Positions 1-8,000 of a stretch of DNA of 19,706 nt are shown here, one piece after another. This DNA comes from Anaerolineae bacterium (GTDB taxonomy: Bacteria > Chloroflexota > Anaerolineae > UBA1429), in NCBI GenBank assembly GCA_016928125.1, contig JAFGLK010000171.1:1-19706 (forward strand). Reading direction: 5' to 3'. Numbering within the stretch: the first letter of the stretch is position 1; every line of letters starts with the position of its first letter. Both the position numbers and the translations under genes were made by a program. The notes under the pieces are model-generated. The model did no database searches, had not been told where the DNA came from, and worked only from the letters and a program-made list of their open reading frames with translations.

Positions 1-120
1 CGGGCCAAGGTGGAGATCGGCCTGGCCAAGGGCAAGCATACCTACGACAAGCGTGAGGCCATCGCCAAGCGCGAGTCCGATCGCCGATTGCAGCGGCTCC
101 TCAAAGAACGCGAAGCCTAG
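1..120 (+). CDS. smpB: SsrA-binding protein SmpB (3' end only)
   Basis: Only the last 39 codons are in the window, in frame from base 1 to a TAG. The peptide contains [17 protein letters not shown] followed by an Arg/Lys-rich tail ending LLKEREA. This is the usual SmpB C-terminus: the end of the beta-barrel strand, then the basic tail that enters the ribosomal mRNA channel. SmpB binds the tRNA-like part of tmRNA and delivers it to stalled ribosomes. The tmRNA gene lies 1.1 kb downstream on the same strand, which supports the call. The start and the core lie outside the window. Confidence 0.93.
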   Translation, partial: RAKVEIGLAKGKHTYDKREAIAKRESDRRLQRLLKEREA

Positions 121-129
121 ACAAATCAG

Positions 130-190
130 TCGCTCCCCTGCCCTGTTCCGCCAGGCTCACACCTCAGGGGCGTAGCAGGATGGGGAGCGA
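130..190. terminator. Inverted repeat between convergent smpB and mtnP
   Basis: TCGCTCCCC (130-138) and GGGGAGCGA (182-190) form a perfect 9-bp inverted repeat. Between them, CCCCTG (135-140) and CAGGGG (165-170) offer an alternative shorter pairing. The repeat lies in the 96-nt gap between two convergent genes, where a bidirectional terminator would be expected. There is no T-tract and the loop is 43 nt, so intrinsic termination is only a guess. Confidence 0.3.
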
Positions 191-216
191 TGTGTGCAGC
201 TCAGCGACTCTCAGCC

Positions 217-1086
217 TCAGCCCAGGTACTTGCCGATCAGAGGAGCAAGGGCGCCGCGCTTTTCAGCCGGGATCGCACCGGGATGCGTGATAATCGCGTT
301 CTCGAGAGCGTGACCGCAATCACAGTGGCGCTCTGCGGCCTCAATTGGGGCGAGCGACCGCCGGATGATCTCCTTGGCAGCGTCCACATTGGCCAGCAGG
401 TTGTTCACCACCATCTCGACCGTGACCGACTCCTCAGACTCGTGCCAGCAGTCATAGTCCGTGACCATCGCCACGGTGCAGTAGCACAGCTCGGCCTCGC
501 GAGCGAGCTTGGCCTCTGGGAGAGCGGTCATACCGATGATGTCCCCTCCGACCTGGCGATAGAAATACGATTCGGCCTTGGTGGAGAATTGTGGACCTTC
601 CATGACCACCAGCGTGCCCCCGGCGTGAACCGTCGCCCCGGCTTGTTGGGCGCTCTCATATACGATCTGGCGCAGCTCTGGGCAATAGGGTTCGGCAAAG
701 GCGATGTGAGCGACGACGCCATCGCCGAAGAAGGACGCCGGCCGCACGCCCTTGGTGCGATCCAGTAGCTGGTCGGGGATGACCACGTCGCGAGGCGCGA
801 TGTCCTCGCGCAGACTGCCCACCGCGCTGATCGAGAGCACGTGGGTCACGCCCAACGACTTGAGGGCCCAGATATTCGCTCGCGCAGGCAGCTCGCTGGG
901 GCTGATGCGGTGGCCTCGACCGTGCCGTGGGATGAAGGCCACCCCTACCCCGGCCAATGTGCCGACGACGAGGCTATCGCTCGGCGAACCGAAGGGCGTG
1001 TCCAGTTCGACCGTTTCCACATTGGCTATGCCCTCGATCTGATAGACACCGCTCCCTCCGATCACTCCGACCTTTGCTTCTGGCAT
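217..1086 (-). CDS. mtnP: S-methyl-5'-thioadenosine phosphorylase
   Basis: 289 aa, the usual length for the trimeric MTAP/PNP family. The enzyme splits 5'-methylthioadenosine (a by-product of polyamine synthesis and SAM use) with phosphate into adenine and 5-methylthioribose-1-phosphate. Visible motifs: N-terminal GGSGVY (10-15); phosphate-site PRHGRGHRI (53-61); SAVGSLRE (87-94), equivalent to the TACGSLRE of human MTAP; EGPQFSTKAES (163-173); and TDYDCWH (209-215), whose aspartates contact the 6-amino purine and favour MTAP over a guanosine/inosine phosphorylase. The ATG at 1086 is preceded by GGAGGT at 8-nt spacing. It diverges from ssrA and converges on smpB. The adenine it makes could be used by Apt, encoded at 10732. 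Purine specificity was not tested. Confidence 0.93.
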   Translation of the reverse strand: MPEAKVGVIGGSGVYQIEGIANVETVELDTPFGSPSDSLVVGTLAGVGVAFIPRHGRGHRISPSELPARANIWALKSLGVTHVLSISAVGSLREDIAPRDVVIPDQLLDRTKGVRPASFFGDGVVAHIAFAEPYCPELRQIVYESAQQAGATVHAGGTLVVMEGPQFSTKAESYFYRQVGGDIIGMTALPEAKLAREAELCYCTVAMVTDYDCWHESEESVTVEMVVNNLLANVDAAKEIIRRSLAPIEAAERHCDCGHALENAIITHPGAIPAEKRGALAPLIGKYLG

Positions 1087-1142
1087 CGCGGCGGACCTCC
1101 TCGTTTCCCAGTGGTGTAGCTTGTCTTGGCTCGTTTCGCCGG

Positions 1143-1172
1143 ATTATAGCGCGAAACAACAAGCCGGCGCAA
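1143..1172 (-). promoter_or_regulatory. Candidate mtnP promoter
   Basis: On the minus strand a perfect TATAAT (1143-1148) lies 18 nt after TTGCGC (1167-1172), which matches the -35 consensus at 3 of 6 positions. Transcription would start about 50 nt before the mtnP ATG. The -35 mirrors the TTGCGC of the ssrA promoter. Confidence 0.5.
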
Positions 1173-1181
1173 GGCAATCGT

Positions 1182-1210
1182 TTGCGCTTTCGTGCGATAA
1201 ATGGTATACT
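1182..1210 (+). promoter_or_regulatory. Candidate ssrA promoter with extended -10
   Basis: TATACT (1205-1210) is preceded by TG at 1202-1203, giving an extended -10 (TGGTATACT). A weak -35, TTGCGC (1182-1187), lies 17 nt upstream. Initiation near 1217 would leave a short 5' leader that RNase P would remove before the mature tmRNA end at 1223. Confidence 0.55.
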
Positions 1211-1222
1211 CAGGGCGTAGAG

Positions 1223-1601
1223 GGGGATGACAGGTTTCGACAGGGAGGGCTGGCAAGCGACTGCAAGCCGAGGTGCCTCAACCTCGTTAATCCGGGGCAA
1301 CACACATAAGTGCCAATACCACTTATACTCCGGCTCTGGCCGCCTAGCAACGACCTGAGCCACTGATCGACACAGTCGATCACGTCCGTTTCTCTGCTTT
1401 GCCCGAGAGCGGGAACACGGGCGTCGAATAATTCGGGCTGCTGTCCCCAGGATGCCGATAGTGGGGGCTCAAGATGCATCGGCTGGTAGGCTGTGGACTC
1501 TGTCGGCCGAGGCCCAGCCTATGAGAACCAATAGACTGACTACGCTTGTAGACGTCTCTTGGCGAACTTTCTGGACGCGGGTTCGATTCCCGCCATCTCC
1601 A
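1223..1601 (+). ncRNA. ssrA: Transfer-messenger RNA (tmRNA)
   Basis: tmRNA rescues stalled ribosomes and tags the unfinished protein for proteolysis. The 5' end GGGGATG (1223-1229) pairs with CATCTCC (1594-1600) to give a 7-bp acceptor stem with one G-U. It continues into the hallmark GACAGGTTTCGAC. The T arm is GCGGG / TTCGATT / CCCGC (1577-1593), preceded by the conserved CTGGACGC. The tag frame runs 1312-1347: GCC resume codon, then N-T-T-Y-T-P-A-L-A-A and TAG. The whole tag, including the alanine carried by tmRNA, is AANTTYTPALAA. The 3' end is not encoded as CCA: the genome reads A-CAA (1601-1604), so CCA must be added enzymatically. The total length of about 379 nt is normal for a one-piece tmRNA. 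Confidence 0.96.
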
Positions 1602-1606
1602 CAAGG

Positions 1607-1652
1607 AACACCCGCTGGCATGAGGCCGAAAGGGCCTAACCCAGCGGGTGTT
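1607..1652. terminator. Two-part hairpin downstream of ssrA, likely bidirectional terminator
   Basis: AACACCCGCTGG (1607-1618) and CCAGCGGGTGTT (1641-1652) form a perfect 12-bp stem. A second stem, AGGCC/GGCCT (1623-1637), sits inside it. It lies 5 nt after the tmRNA end and 32 nt beyond the stop of the convergent sugar kinase, so it can serve both. On the plus strand it is followed only by a short T-rich stretch (TTCTGTTG). Confidence 0.75.
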
Positions 1653-1684
1653 CTGTTGAGTCAATGGATTCGATTCTCTCAGCT

Positions 1685-3193
1685 CTACAGGCGATGCAGC
1701 AGGCCCTTGAGCGTGGGGTACACCTCGCGATAGAGCGCATAGCGCGCCTGATAGGCTTCCTGTGATCCGCTCTGTGGCTCCACCCGCTGGTTGAGCGACA
1801 CGGCTTGGGCCACCGCCTCTTCCAGGCTGGGGTACACGCCGACGCCGACACCTGCAAGCAGGGCAGCGCCGAGACAGGCTGCCTCTGTGACCTGCGGCAC
1901 GTTGAGCGGCACCTGACAGATATCCGCCTTGAGCTGCAGCCACAGGTCGCTGCGCGCCCCGCCCCCCACCGCGTACAGCTCATCCACTGCGATGCCCCCT
2001 TCTCTGAGGATGTCGAGGTTCACACGCAGCTCAAAGGTGAGACCTTCCAGGATCGCCTTGGCCACGCTTCCACGAGTCGTCCCATACGTCAGACCGAGAA
2101 GAGCGCCTTTGGAGTCGACGTCGAGCCATGGGGTGCCGCTGCCGCTCAGATGGGGAAGCAAGAGCAGATCGGTGGGCCCCGCCGGGGCATCCTCGAGGAG
2201 GGCATCATATGGATCCCGCCCTGCTCGTTGGGCTGCATCCCTGTCGGTGGCGAAGAACGTGTCCCTGAACCAGCGCAGCACCAGTCCCCCGCTTTGGTTC
2301 AGAGTCATGGCCAGATAGAGCCCCGGCACGACATGGCGATAGACCGACACCTGGCCTTCGCGCAGGGGGACCGCAAGCTGGGGTTCGGCCATGGCCACCT
2401 CCAGCACCTCGGCGGTGCCGCTGGAGACCATCGCCCGTCCAGCCTTGATCACGCCGCTGCCCAGGGCTGCGCAGGCCTGATCGTGTCCTCCGCTCACCAG
2501 CGGCAGCCCGCCCCGCAGACCCAGTTCGTGCATCAGTTCCCCGCGCAACAGACCCACGACGCCGCCTCTGGCGGGCGCCAACGCGGCGAGTCGCCCTGTC
2601 TCGATACTGCAGGCGCTGAGCAGTTCCTCGTCCCAGTCGGCCTGCTTGAGAGCGTACATCTGCGTGCGCGAGGCCAGGCAATGGCTGATGGTGGCCTGAC
2701 CTGTCAGCTTGCGGAGGAAGAAATCCTCGTAGAGCAGGAACTTCTCGGCTGCCCGCCACACATCCCGGTCGTGCTCCTGGAGCCAGAGCAGCTTGGGGAG
2801 CGTATTGATGGTGTGCACGGGCATGCCGGTGCGGTTGAACAGCATCTCGGCCCCAAAGGTGGCCGCCAGGCGCGCGTTTTGTGCAGTGGTACGTGTATCC
2901 ATCCCCAAGATCGCGTGGCGCAGTGCTCGGCCATCCCGATCCACAGGGATCACGGCCTCGCCCTGCACCGAGAGCGCCAGGGCCCGAGGCGGATCATGCC
3001 GCGTTCCGGCGAGCGCCTCGCTGAGCGCCTCCCAGGCAAAGCGCCAGACCGCCTCGGCATCCTGCTCGGCCCAGCCGCGCCTTGGCGTCAGAATCGGAAC
3101 CTCGCGCGCAGCGCTCGAGAGGATCTCGCCCCCCTCATCAAAGGCGATCGCCTTGCACGCGTTGGTGCCGATGTCGAGCCCGATGATCGACAT
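1685..3193 (-). CDS. FGGY-family carbohydrate kinase (xylulokinase/gluconokinase-like)
   Basis: 502 aa, the full length for FGGY kinases, which phosphorylate open-chain sugars or polyols with ATP. The N-terminal lobe starts with the phosphate-binding [11 protein letters not shown] (5-15). It also has [11 protein letters not shown] (40-50), a typical substrate-side segment, and the MDTRT element (98-102). In the hinge, GGHDQ (235-239) supplies the probable catalytic base Asp238. The C-terminal lobe carries the ATP-site segment [13 protein letters not shown] and a conserved [13 protein letters not shown]. The motifs favour xylulokinase or gluconokinase relatives over glycerol kinase, but the substrate cannot be read from sequence. 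It is the last gene of a minus-strand run: the ATG is 25 nt beyond the dehydrogenase stop, with AGGGGG as ribosome-binding site. It probably phosphorylates the ketose made by the dehydrogenase next to it. Confidence 0.88.
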   Translation of the reverse strand: MSIIGLDIGTNACKAIAFDEGGEILSSAAREVPILTPRRGWAEQDAEAVWRFAWEALSEALAGTRHDPPRALALSVQGEAVIPVDRDGRALRHAILGMDTRTTAQNARLAATFGAEMLFNRTGMPVHTINTLPKLLWLQEHDRDVWRAAEKFLLYEDFFLRKLTGQATISHCLASRTQMYALKQADWDEELLSACSIETGRLAALAPARGGVVGLLRGELMHELGLRGGLPLVSGGHDQACAALGSGVIKAGRAMVSSGTAEVLEVAMAEPQLAVPLREGQVSVYRHVVPGLYLAMTLNQSGGLVLRWFRDTFFATDRDAAQRAGRDPYDALLEDAPAGPTDLLLLPHLSGSGTPWLDVDSKGALLGLTYGTTRGSVAKAILEGLTFELRVNLDILREGGIAVDELYAVGGGARSDLWLQLKADICQVPLNVPQVTEAACLGAALLAGVGVGVYPSLEEAVAQAVSLNQRVEPQSGSQEAYQARYALYREVYPTLKGLLHRL

Positions 3194-3218
3194 GCACGCC
3201 CCCTGCCTTGGTAGCCAG

Positions 3219-4271
3219 CTAGGGCTCGAGCATAACCTTCAAGCCCTGGCCGCTGGCCGCCACCTCCATGGCCTGGCCAATCTCATCCAGAGGAAAGCGA
3301 TGGGTGACCAGATCCTCCACCCGCACGATGCCGCGGGCGAGGAGATCAAGGGCGGCCTCGTGGTGAGTGGGATGATAGGAAAAGGCCCCCAGCACCTGAA
3401 TCTCCCCATAGTGGATGCGGTTCCCGTCCAGATGCGTGAGCGGGTCACGTCTGGGCAGCCCGCCAAAGAGTACCACACGCCCTCCCTTGCGCACCAGCTC
3501 CACGGCCTGCCTCTGTGTGTCGGCCACGGGGTTTGCGCAGATGGCGATATCCGCGCCTCGCCCCCGTGTACGGCCCTGCACCTCCCTCGCCAGCTCGCTG
3601 GGCCCCACCACCGCGTCAGGACCAAAGCGCTCAGCGAGCTCACGGCGGTGGGGGCTGCGTTGCGACACAATCACTCGGGCGCCACGCGCCTTGGCCACCG
3701 CCACGTGGAGGCAGCCGATCGGCCCGGCGCCAATCACCGCCACCACATGCCCCAGGCCGGTGCCAACCTTGTCGTGCGCGGCCAATACCGAGGCGAGCGG
3801 CTCGGCCAGGGCCGCTGCTCCATAGGAGAGGCCCTCAGGAATTGCGTGAACGATGCCATGGGCCAGAACCTCAGCGGACACCGCCATCTGCTCCGCCAAG
3901 CCGCCGGGCAACCCCGGCGTGATGCCCACCAGACGCAGATTGTCGCACAGATTGTACAGCCCGCGTCGGCAGTAGTAGCAGCGCCCGCAGTGGACATCGG
4001 GCGCCAGCGCCAGGCGGTCCCCCTGGGCGACAGGTCCGTAGGCTCCCATCACGCCCTGATCACCATCGATGGCGATAACCGTGCCGCCCACCTCATGCCC
4101 TGGCACAATCGGCTCGGCTCCGGGGTCCGGTCCTTCCTTCCAACGCCGAATGTCCGACCCACAGATGCCGCAGGCTTGGACTCGAAGGACAAGGCCGCCG
4201 GCGGGTGGAGTCGGGTCGGGGATCTCGCGTAGCTCGATCTGGCGTGGGCCGACGAAGAACGCTGCTCTCAT
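3219..4271 (-). CDS. Zinc-dependent medium-chain dehydrogenase (sorbitol/threonine dehydrogenase-like)
   Basis: 350 aa, the standard length for the MDR superfamily. The catalytic-zinc residues are visible: Cys37 in CGICGSD (34-40), then His59-Glu60 in PGHEVGG. The structural zinc site is complete: Cys95, Cys98, Cys101 and Cys109. The Rossmann NAD(P) site is [14 protein letters not shown], near 180. Close relatives oxidise secondary alcohols of polyols or threonine to ketones with NAD+. Between a SIS-domain isomerase and an FGGY kinase, a polyol or sugar dehydrogenase is the most likely role; the substrate is unknown. The gene starts 12 nt after the isomerase stop, with AGGAAGAG as ribosome-binding site, so the two are almost certainly co-transcribed. 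Confidence 0.88.
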   Translation of the reverse strand: MRAAFFVGPRQIELREIPDPTPPAGGLVLRVQACGICGSDIRRWKEGPDPGAEPIVPGHEVGGTVIAIDGDQGVMGAYGPVAQGDRLALAPDVHCGRCYYCRRGLYNLCDNLRLVGITPGLPGGLAEQMAVSAEVLAHGIVHAIPEGLSYGAAALAEPLASVLAAHDKVGTGLGHVVAVIGAGPIGCLHVAVAKARGARVIVSQRSPHRRELAERFGPDAVVGPSELAREVQGRTRGRGADIAICANPVADTQRQAVELVRKGGRVVLFGGLPRRDPLTHLDGNRIHYGEIQVLGAFSYHPTHHEAALDLLARGIVRVEDLVTHRFPLDEIGQAMEVAASGQGLKVMLEP

Positions 4272-4283
4272 AGTCCGCTCTTC

Positions 4284-4967
4284 CTACCGTTCGGCGTGCT
4301 CTTCTGTATCCTCTTCGGTGCCTTGGTGCCCCGCCAATCTCTGCCCCACCGCGCCGCCGGGATGAGTTTGGCCGAACTCCTCCAGGGAATAGCGGTTCAG
4401 GCGCAACAGGATGGCGCACAGCGCGTCGCCGGCGGCCGCGTTGACCAGAGAGCTGCCCAGCGCGATCATGCCATGGGGGTCTACAGCACCCTCTGTTTCC
4501 ACCTCGAACACGAGGTCGCAGATCTCTGCCAGAGGGGAGTGAGGATCCTCGGTCTGGGCGATGACCTTGGCGCCACGGACCTTGGCGATCCGCGCGAACT
4601 GATTTACCTCACTGCTGCGCCCACCCTTGGAGATGATGTAGACCACATCCCGAGCCGTGACGGCTCCTGAGCTGCCATGCAGGCTGTCGGCGGCGCTGAT
4701 ATACAGCGCTGGGGTGCCGCAGCAAGACAACAGGTGCGCGAAGCGCTCGGCAACTGCCCGGGACGTGCCAGCGCCAGCGACCAAGACGTGACCCTGGCAG
4801 TTGTGCAAAAGCGCGGCCGCCGATAGCAGCGCAGCGGCTGCAGCCCGCTCTTCGGCAGCAGATGGCATCGCCCCAAGAGGTGCGGCCAGGGCTTGGATGG
4901 CCCGGGCCTCGCGGGTAATCGTCTCGTATGCTAGGGAAACCAAATCATGATCTGAGAGCTCCTGCAT
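4284..4967 (-). CDS. SIS-domain sugar-phosphate isomerase, KpsF/GutQ-like without CBS domains
   Basis: 227 aa, one SIS domain. Segments matching the arabinose-5-phosphate isomerase family: GAGTSRAVAERF (65-76), LHGSSGAVTARDVV (96-109, whose His97 aligns with the HGDLG histidine of KpsF), ISKGGRSSE (112-120, in the phosphate-binding-loop position) and HPGGAVGQR (202-210, the KpsF signature end). The paired CBS domains of KpsF/GutQ are absent. The loop reads ISKGGRS rather than the commoner ISxSGxT. It probably interconverts a ketose and aldose phosphate. The reading frame is open back to an ATG at 5003, but AGGAGGGG (4976-4983) lies 8 nt before the ATG at 4967 and inside the longer version, so 4967 is preferred. 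It leads the isomerase-dehydrogenase-kinase run. Confidence 0.85.
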   Translation of the reverse strand: MQELSDHDLVSLAYETITREARAIQALAAPLGAMPSAAEERAAAAALLSAAALLHNCQGHVLVAGAGTSRAVAERFAHLLSCCGTPALYISAADSLHGSSGAVTARDVVYIISKGGRSSEVNQFARIAKVRGAKVIAQTEDPHSPLAEICDLVFEVETEGAVDPHGMIALGSSLVNAAAGDALCAILLRLNRYSLEEFGQTHPGGAVGQRLAGHQGTEEDTEEHAER

Positions 4968-5003
4968 TCCTGGGTCCCCTCCTGAGGCTATGGCTGGCGC
5001 CAT

Positions 5004-5028
5004 GCGTTCGCGTGCACGCGCTGAACGC
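5004..5028. repeat. GC-rich palindrome between protease and isomerase genes
   Basis: CGCGTGCACGCG (5009-5020) is a perfect 12-bp palindrome. It is flanked by GCGTTC (5004-5009) and GAACGC (5023-5028), which extend it as an imperfect hairpin. It sits in the 64-nt gap before the isomerase start. It could be an operator, an RNA-stabilising hairpin or a weak terminator; nothing distinguishes these. Confidence 0.45.
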
Positions 5029-5031
5029 CTC

Positions 5032-8000
5032 CTATCTCTTGAGCATCAACGGCAGGAAAACGGGCGCGCGCACAAAGATGGTGGCGCTTTCCTCAAACGC
5101 CTCTGATCCAGCCTGGATCTGTGCCGATGCTGTGAGCGCCGCGCCGTAGGTCAGCGCGTCGCTGGTGCGCACACGTAGGTGCGCCACGTATGATTCGTTG
5201 GGGCCGATCGTCCCTGACCAGGAGAGGGTCGATCCCGCATAGTCGCCGCCGATATGCGACACATAGCTGGTCTGCGCGGGAACAGGCAGGGTGAAGGCAA
5301 AGGGCAATGCCTGGGTCTCTGTGTTCCGCAAGGTGAGCTGGAGCGTGACCTCACCACCGGGCGTCACAGAAGCGGGGATGGCAATGAGTGTGGAGCTGCC
5401 ACCGCTCCGGACCGAGACCGTGGTCTCCGCGACCGCTGTATGCCCCAATGCGTCCTTAGCCTCCACGATCGCCCGATAGTCACCGTGCTCGCCAAAGACA
5501 TGATCGATGGCAGCTGTGTCGCTCTGGATGACTGGATCGCCGCCAACCTTCCAACGATAGGTCAAACGTTGAGGCCCATGGGAAGAGGTAGCCTGACACG
5601 CCAGCTCAGTCAGTGCATTCGGAGATGTGGCGATCAGCTCAGGCAATGTCACTTCCACCTGGTCCAGAAGCCAGGCCAGGGTACGCCGCAGCAATTCGCT
5701 GCGTGTGGTGGTGTTCAGAGATCCCTCCCCTGTGATGATCGTGTTGATGCCCTCAAAACCAAAGCTGTAGTAGACGGTGCGATAGGGAATGACCGGAGAC
5801 TGCCCCGCCAGGTAGGTCTCAAGCGTCTGATCGTCACCCTTCGCGACACCCATATAGCCTGACGCGATCGGGACAGCGTCCACGGCGTAGAGCAGCGGGG
5901 TCGCCAAGGTGCGATCTGTCCCGTCTCTGACGCCACCGGGGCCGATCTCGTCGATCGAGAGCTGGTTGCCTGCGCCATCGCCTATAGGGCCGAGATGCAA
6001 GGTCACGTTCTGCATGCCGCCCCCTGCTGCCAGAAACGTGTCGGGCAGCCCCATCAGCGCAGCGGCGCCCTGGGGAGGATAGCGCCCCGTGCCCTGTGGG
6101 TCAAAGAGGCTATCCTGCAACCAGTTGGCGCCCAAGCCATAGTGGTACAGGCCACTCCGTCCCCACCTGGGGTCGCCATCGGGGTTCACATCGCTGGCTC
6201 GGGCCAGATTCTGGCCCATGGCCAGGAGTCGGCCACCTCCGTCCAGGTAGCGTGCCAGGAGCTCCTGATCGCGGGCTGTCAGGGGCGTGGCCAGCACGTA
6301 GTAGCCGTCTGGGTGCACATTGTCCCCGGTGATCCAGATGACCACTCGATAGCGCTCCAGCTCGTTCAGATCGGGGATCGTCTGGACCGTGCCATAGTGT
6401 GCGTCTGCATTCCAGATCTGATAGCTGGTGCCGATGTCATCCAGCGCGCCCGTCACATAGTGGGCATAGTCGGCATAGTCCTCGAAGAAGGAAAAGTCGT
6501 TGTCAATCAACAGGACCTCAGCCTGGCTGAGGGCGGGCGCGACCCGGGTCCAGAGGGGGAGATGCATCTCGGCTCCGGCCGTCGAAAACTCTAGCCGGCC
6601 CTCGACATCGCCTGGCAATGCGGCGCTCCGTGCTGTGATATCTAGCCTCACCGTCGCCGTGCCGCCAGCCTGCAGGGCAACCGAGGAGGGGGCCTGCACA
6701 TCGATCTGTCCCACTCCCGTGTGCGAGACCGAGATCCTCCACGAGCGACCCGAACCGCCCGAGCGAAGATCCCGCAACGCGATCTCGAGCTCCGTGCTCT
6801 GCCCAGCGCGCAACTCGGGCACAGACACGCTCGGCGGCGAGGCCCAGGCCTCTATGGTGTCGGCCTCACCAAGATGGGCCAAGCCTGCACCGACCTCGAG
6901 AGGCGAGGCCTGCTCTCCGGGCTCACTCGGTCGCGCGATATCGGCGTTCGCCGTCGCCATCAGGGCCGCCCCGATCTGATCGTGCCCCCAACTGGGATGC
7001 CTCTGTCGGAGCAGCGCCGCCGCCCCCGCGATGTGAGCACTGGCTACGCTCGTGCCGCTGACCTGAGCATAGGTCATGCGCACCCCGCCACCCGACGATG
7101 GCGCATAGCTGGCCGCGAGCACATCTTCCCCTGGCGCCACCAGATCGGGCTTGAGCGTGCGCATGTAGGCGGGGCCCCGCCCGCTGGTCTGAGCCAGGAC
7201 GGGAAAGGCCTGCTCTTGTAGGCGTCCATTTGGGTCGAGGCGCAGCGTCGCTCCTGGGTGTGCGTCGGCCCAATCTCGCAGGGCCGCGCCGTGGCTCGCC
7301 CCGATCATCACTACGGGAATGGTGATCTCGCCGGGAGCGCAATGCTCGCCCGCACAGGCGAACGACTCGGGGGTGTCGGCGTCACTCACGATCAACATGG
7401 CGACGGCGCCGGCTTGCTGTATGTAGAAGGCCTTGTCGCCGAAAAGGCATTCACCCCGCGATACGATAGCCGCCCGGCCAGCCAGAGAGCCTGCTGGCAG
7501 GGCAGCGCAGGCGCTCTGTGAGCTCCCCGGTGCTACAGAGCCTACATCGAGGAAAGGGATCGGCCCGACCGTGGTCGAGATCGGGACAAAGCCCGTCTCG
7601 GTGGGGACCGGGCCGGCGAAGGGCTGACCCTGCAATGCAGCAGGCACGGGAGCAGGACCCAGCACGTCAACCAGGTCGTAGGCGATGCCTTCGGGTTTAC
7701 TCACCGATCCCACGGTGATCACCCGCGCAAGTCCGCCCGGCAGACGGCTGGCCGATCCATAGCTTGCTCCACCAGAGCTGCTGCTGGTGCGCGCGTCGAC
7801 GCCGTCGTTGCCGACCGGCGCCACCACCACGCAGCCGGCTGCGATGGCCGCGTCGATGGCCTCGGCGAGGGGCGATGCCACGGGCAGCGTGGGCGATAGG
7901 CTGGCCCAACCGAGAAGCAGGACATCGGCGCCATCATTGACCGCGTCCTCAAGCGCGGACAGAATCTCGGCCGTGTAGGCCATCGGCGCCGCCCCGCCCT

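Noticed and set aside
190..1119. Plus-strand open frames opposite mtnP
   Set aside because: Shadows of the MTA phosphorylase gene, which has all its family motifs and a good ribosome-binding site.
1805..4232. Long plus-strand open frames of 469 and 479 codons over 1805-3214 and 2793-4232
   Set aside because: They lie opposite the FGGY kinase and dehydrogenase, whose motifs are complete. The translations are rich in His/Gln/Pro/Arg with no recognisable domain, as expected for antisense frames in GC-rich DNA.
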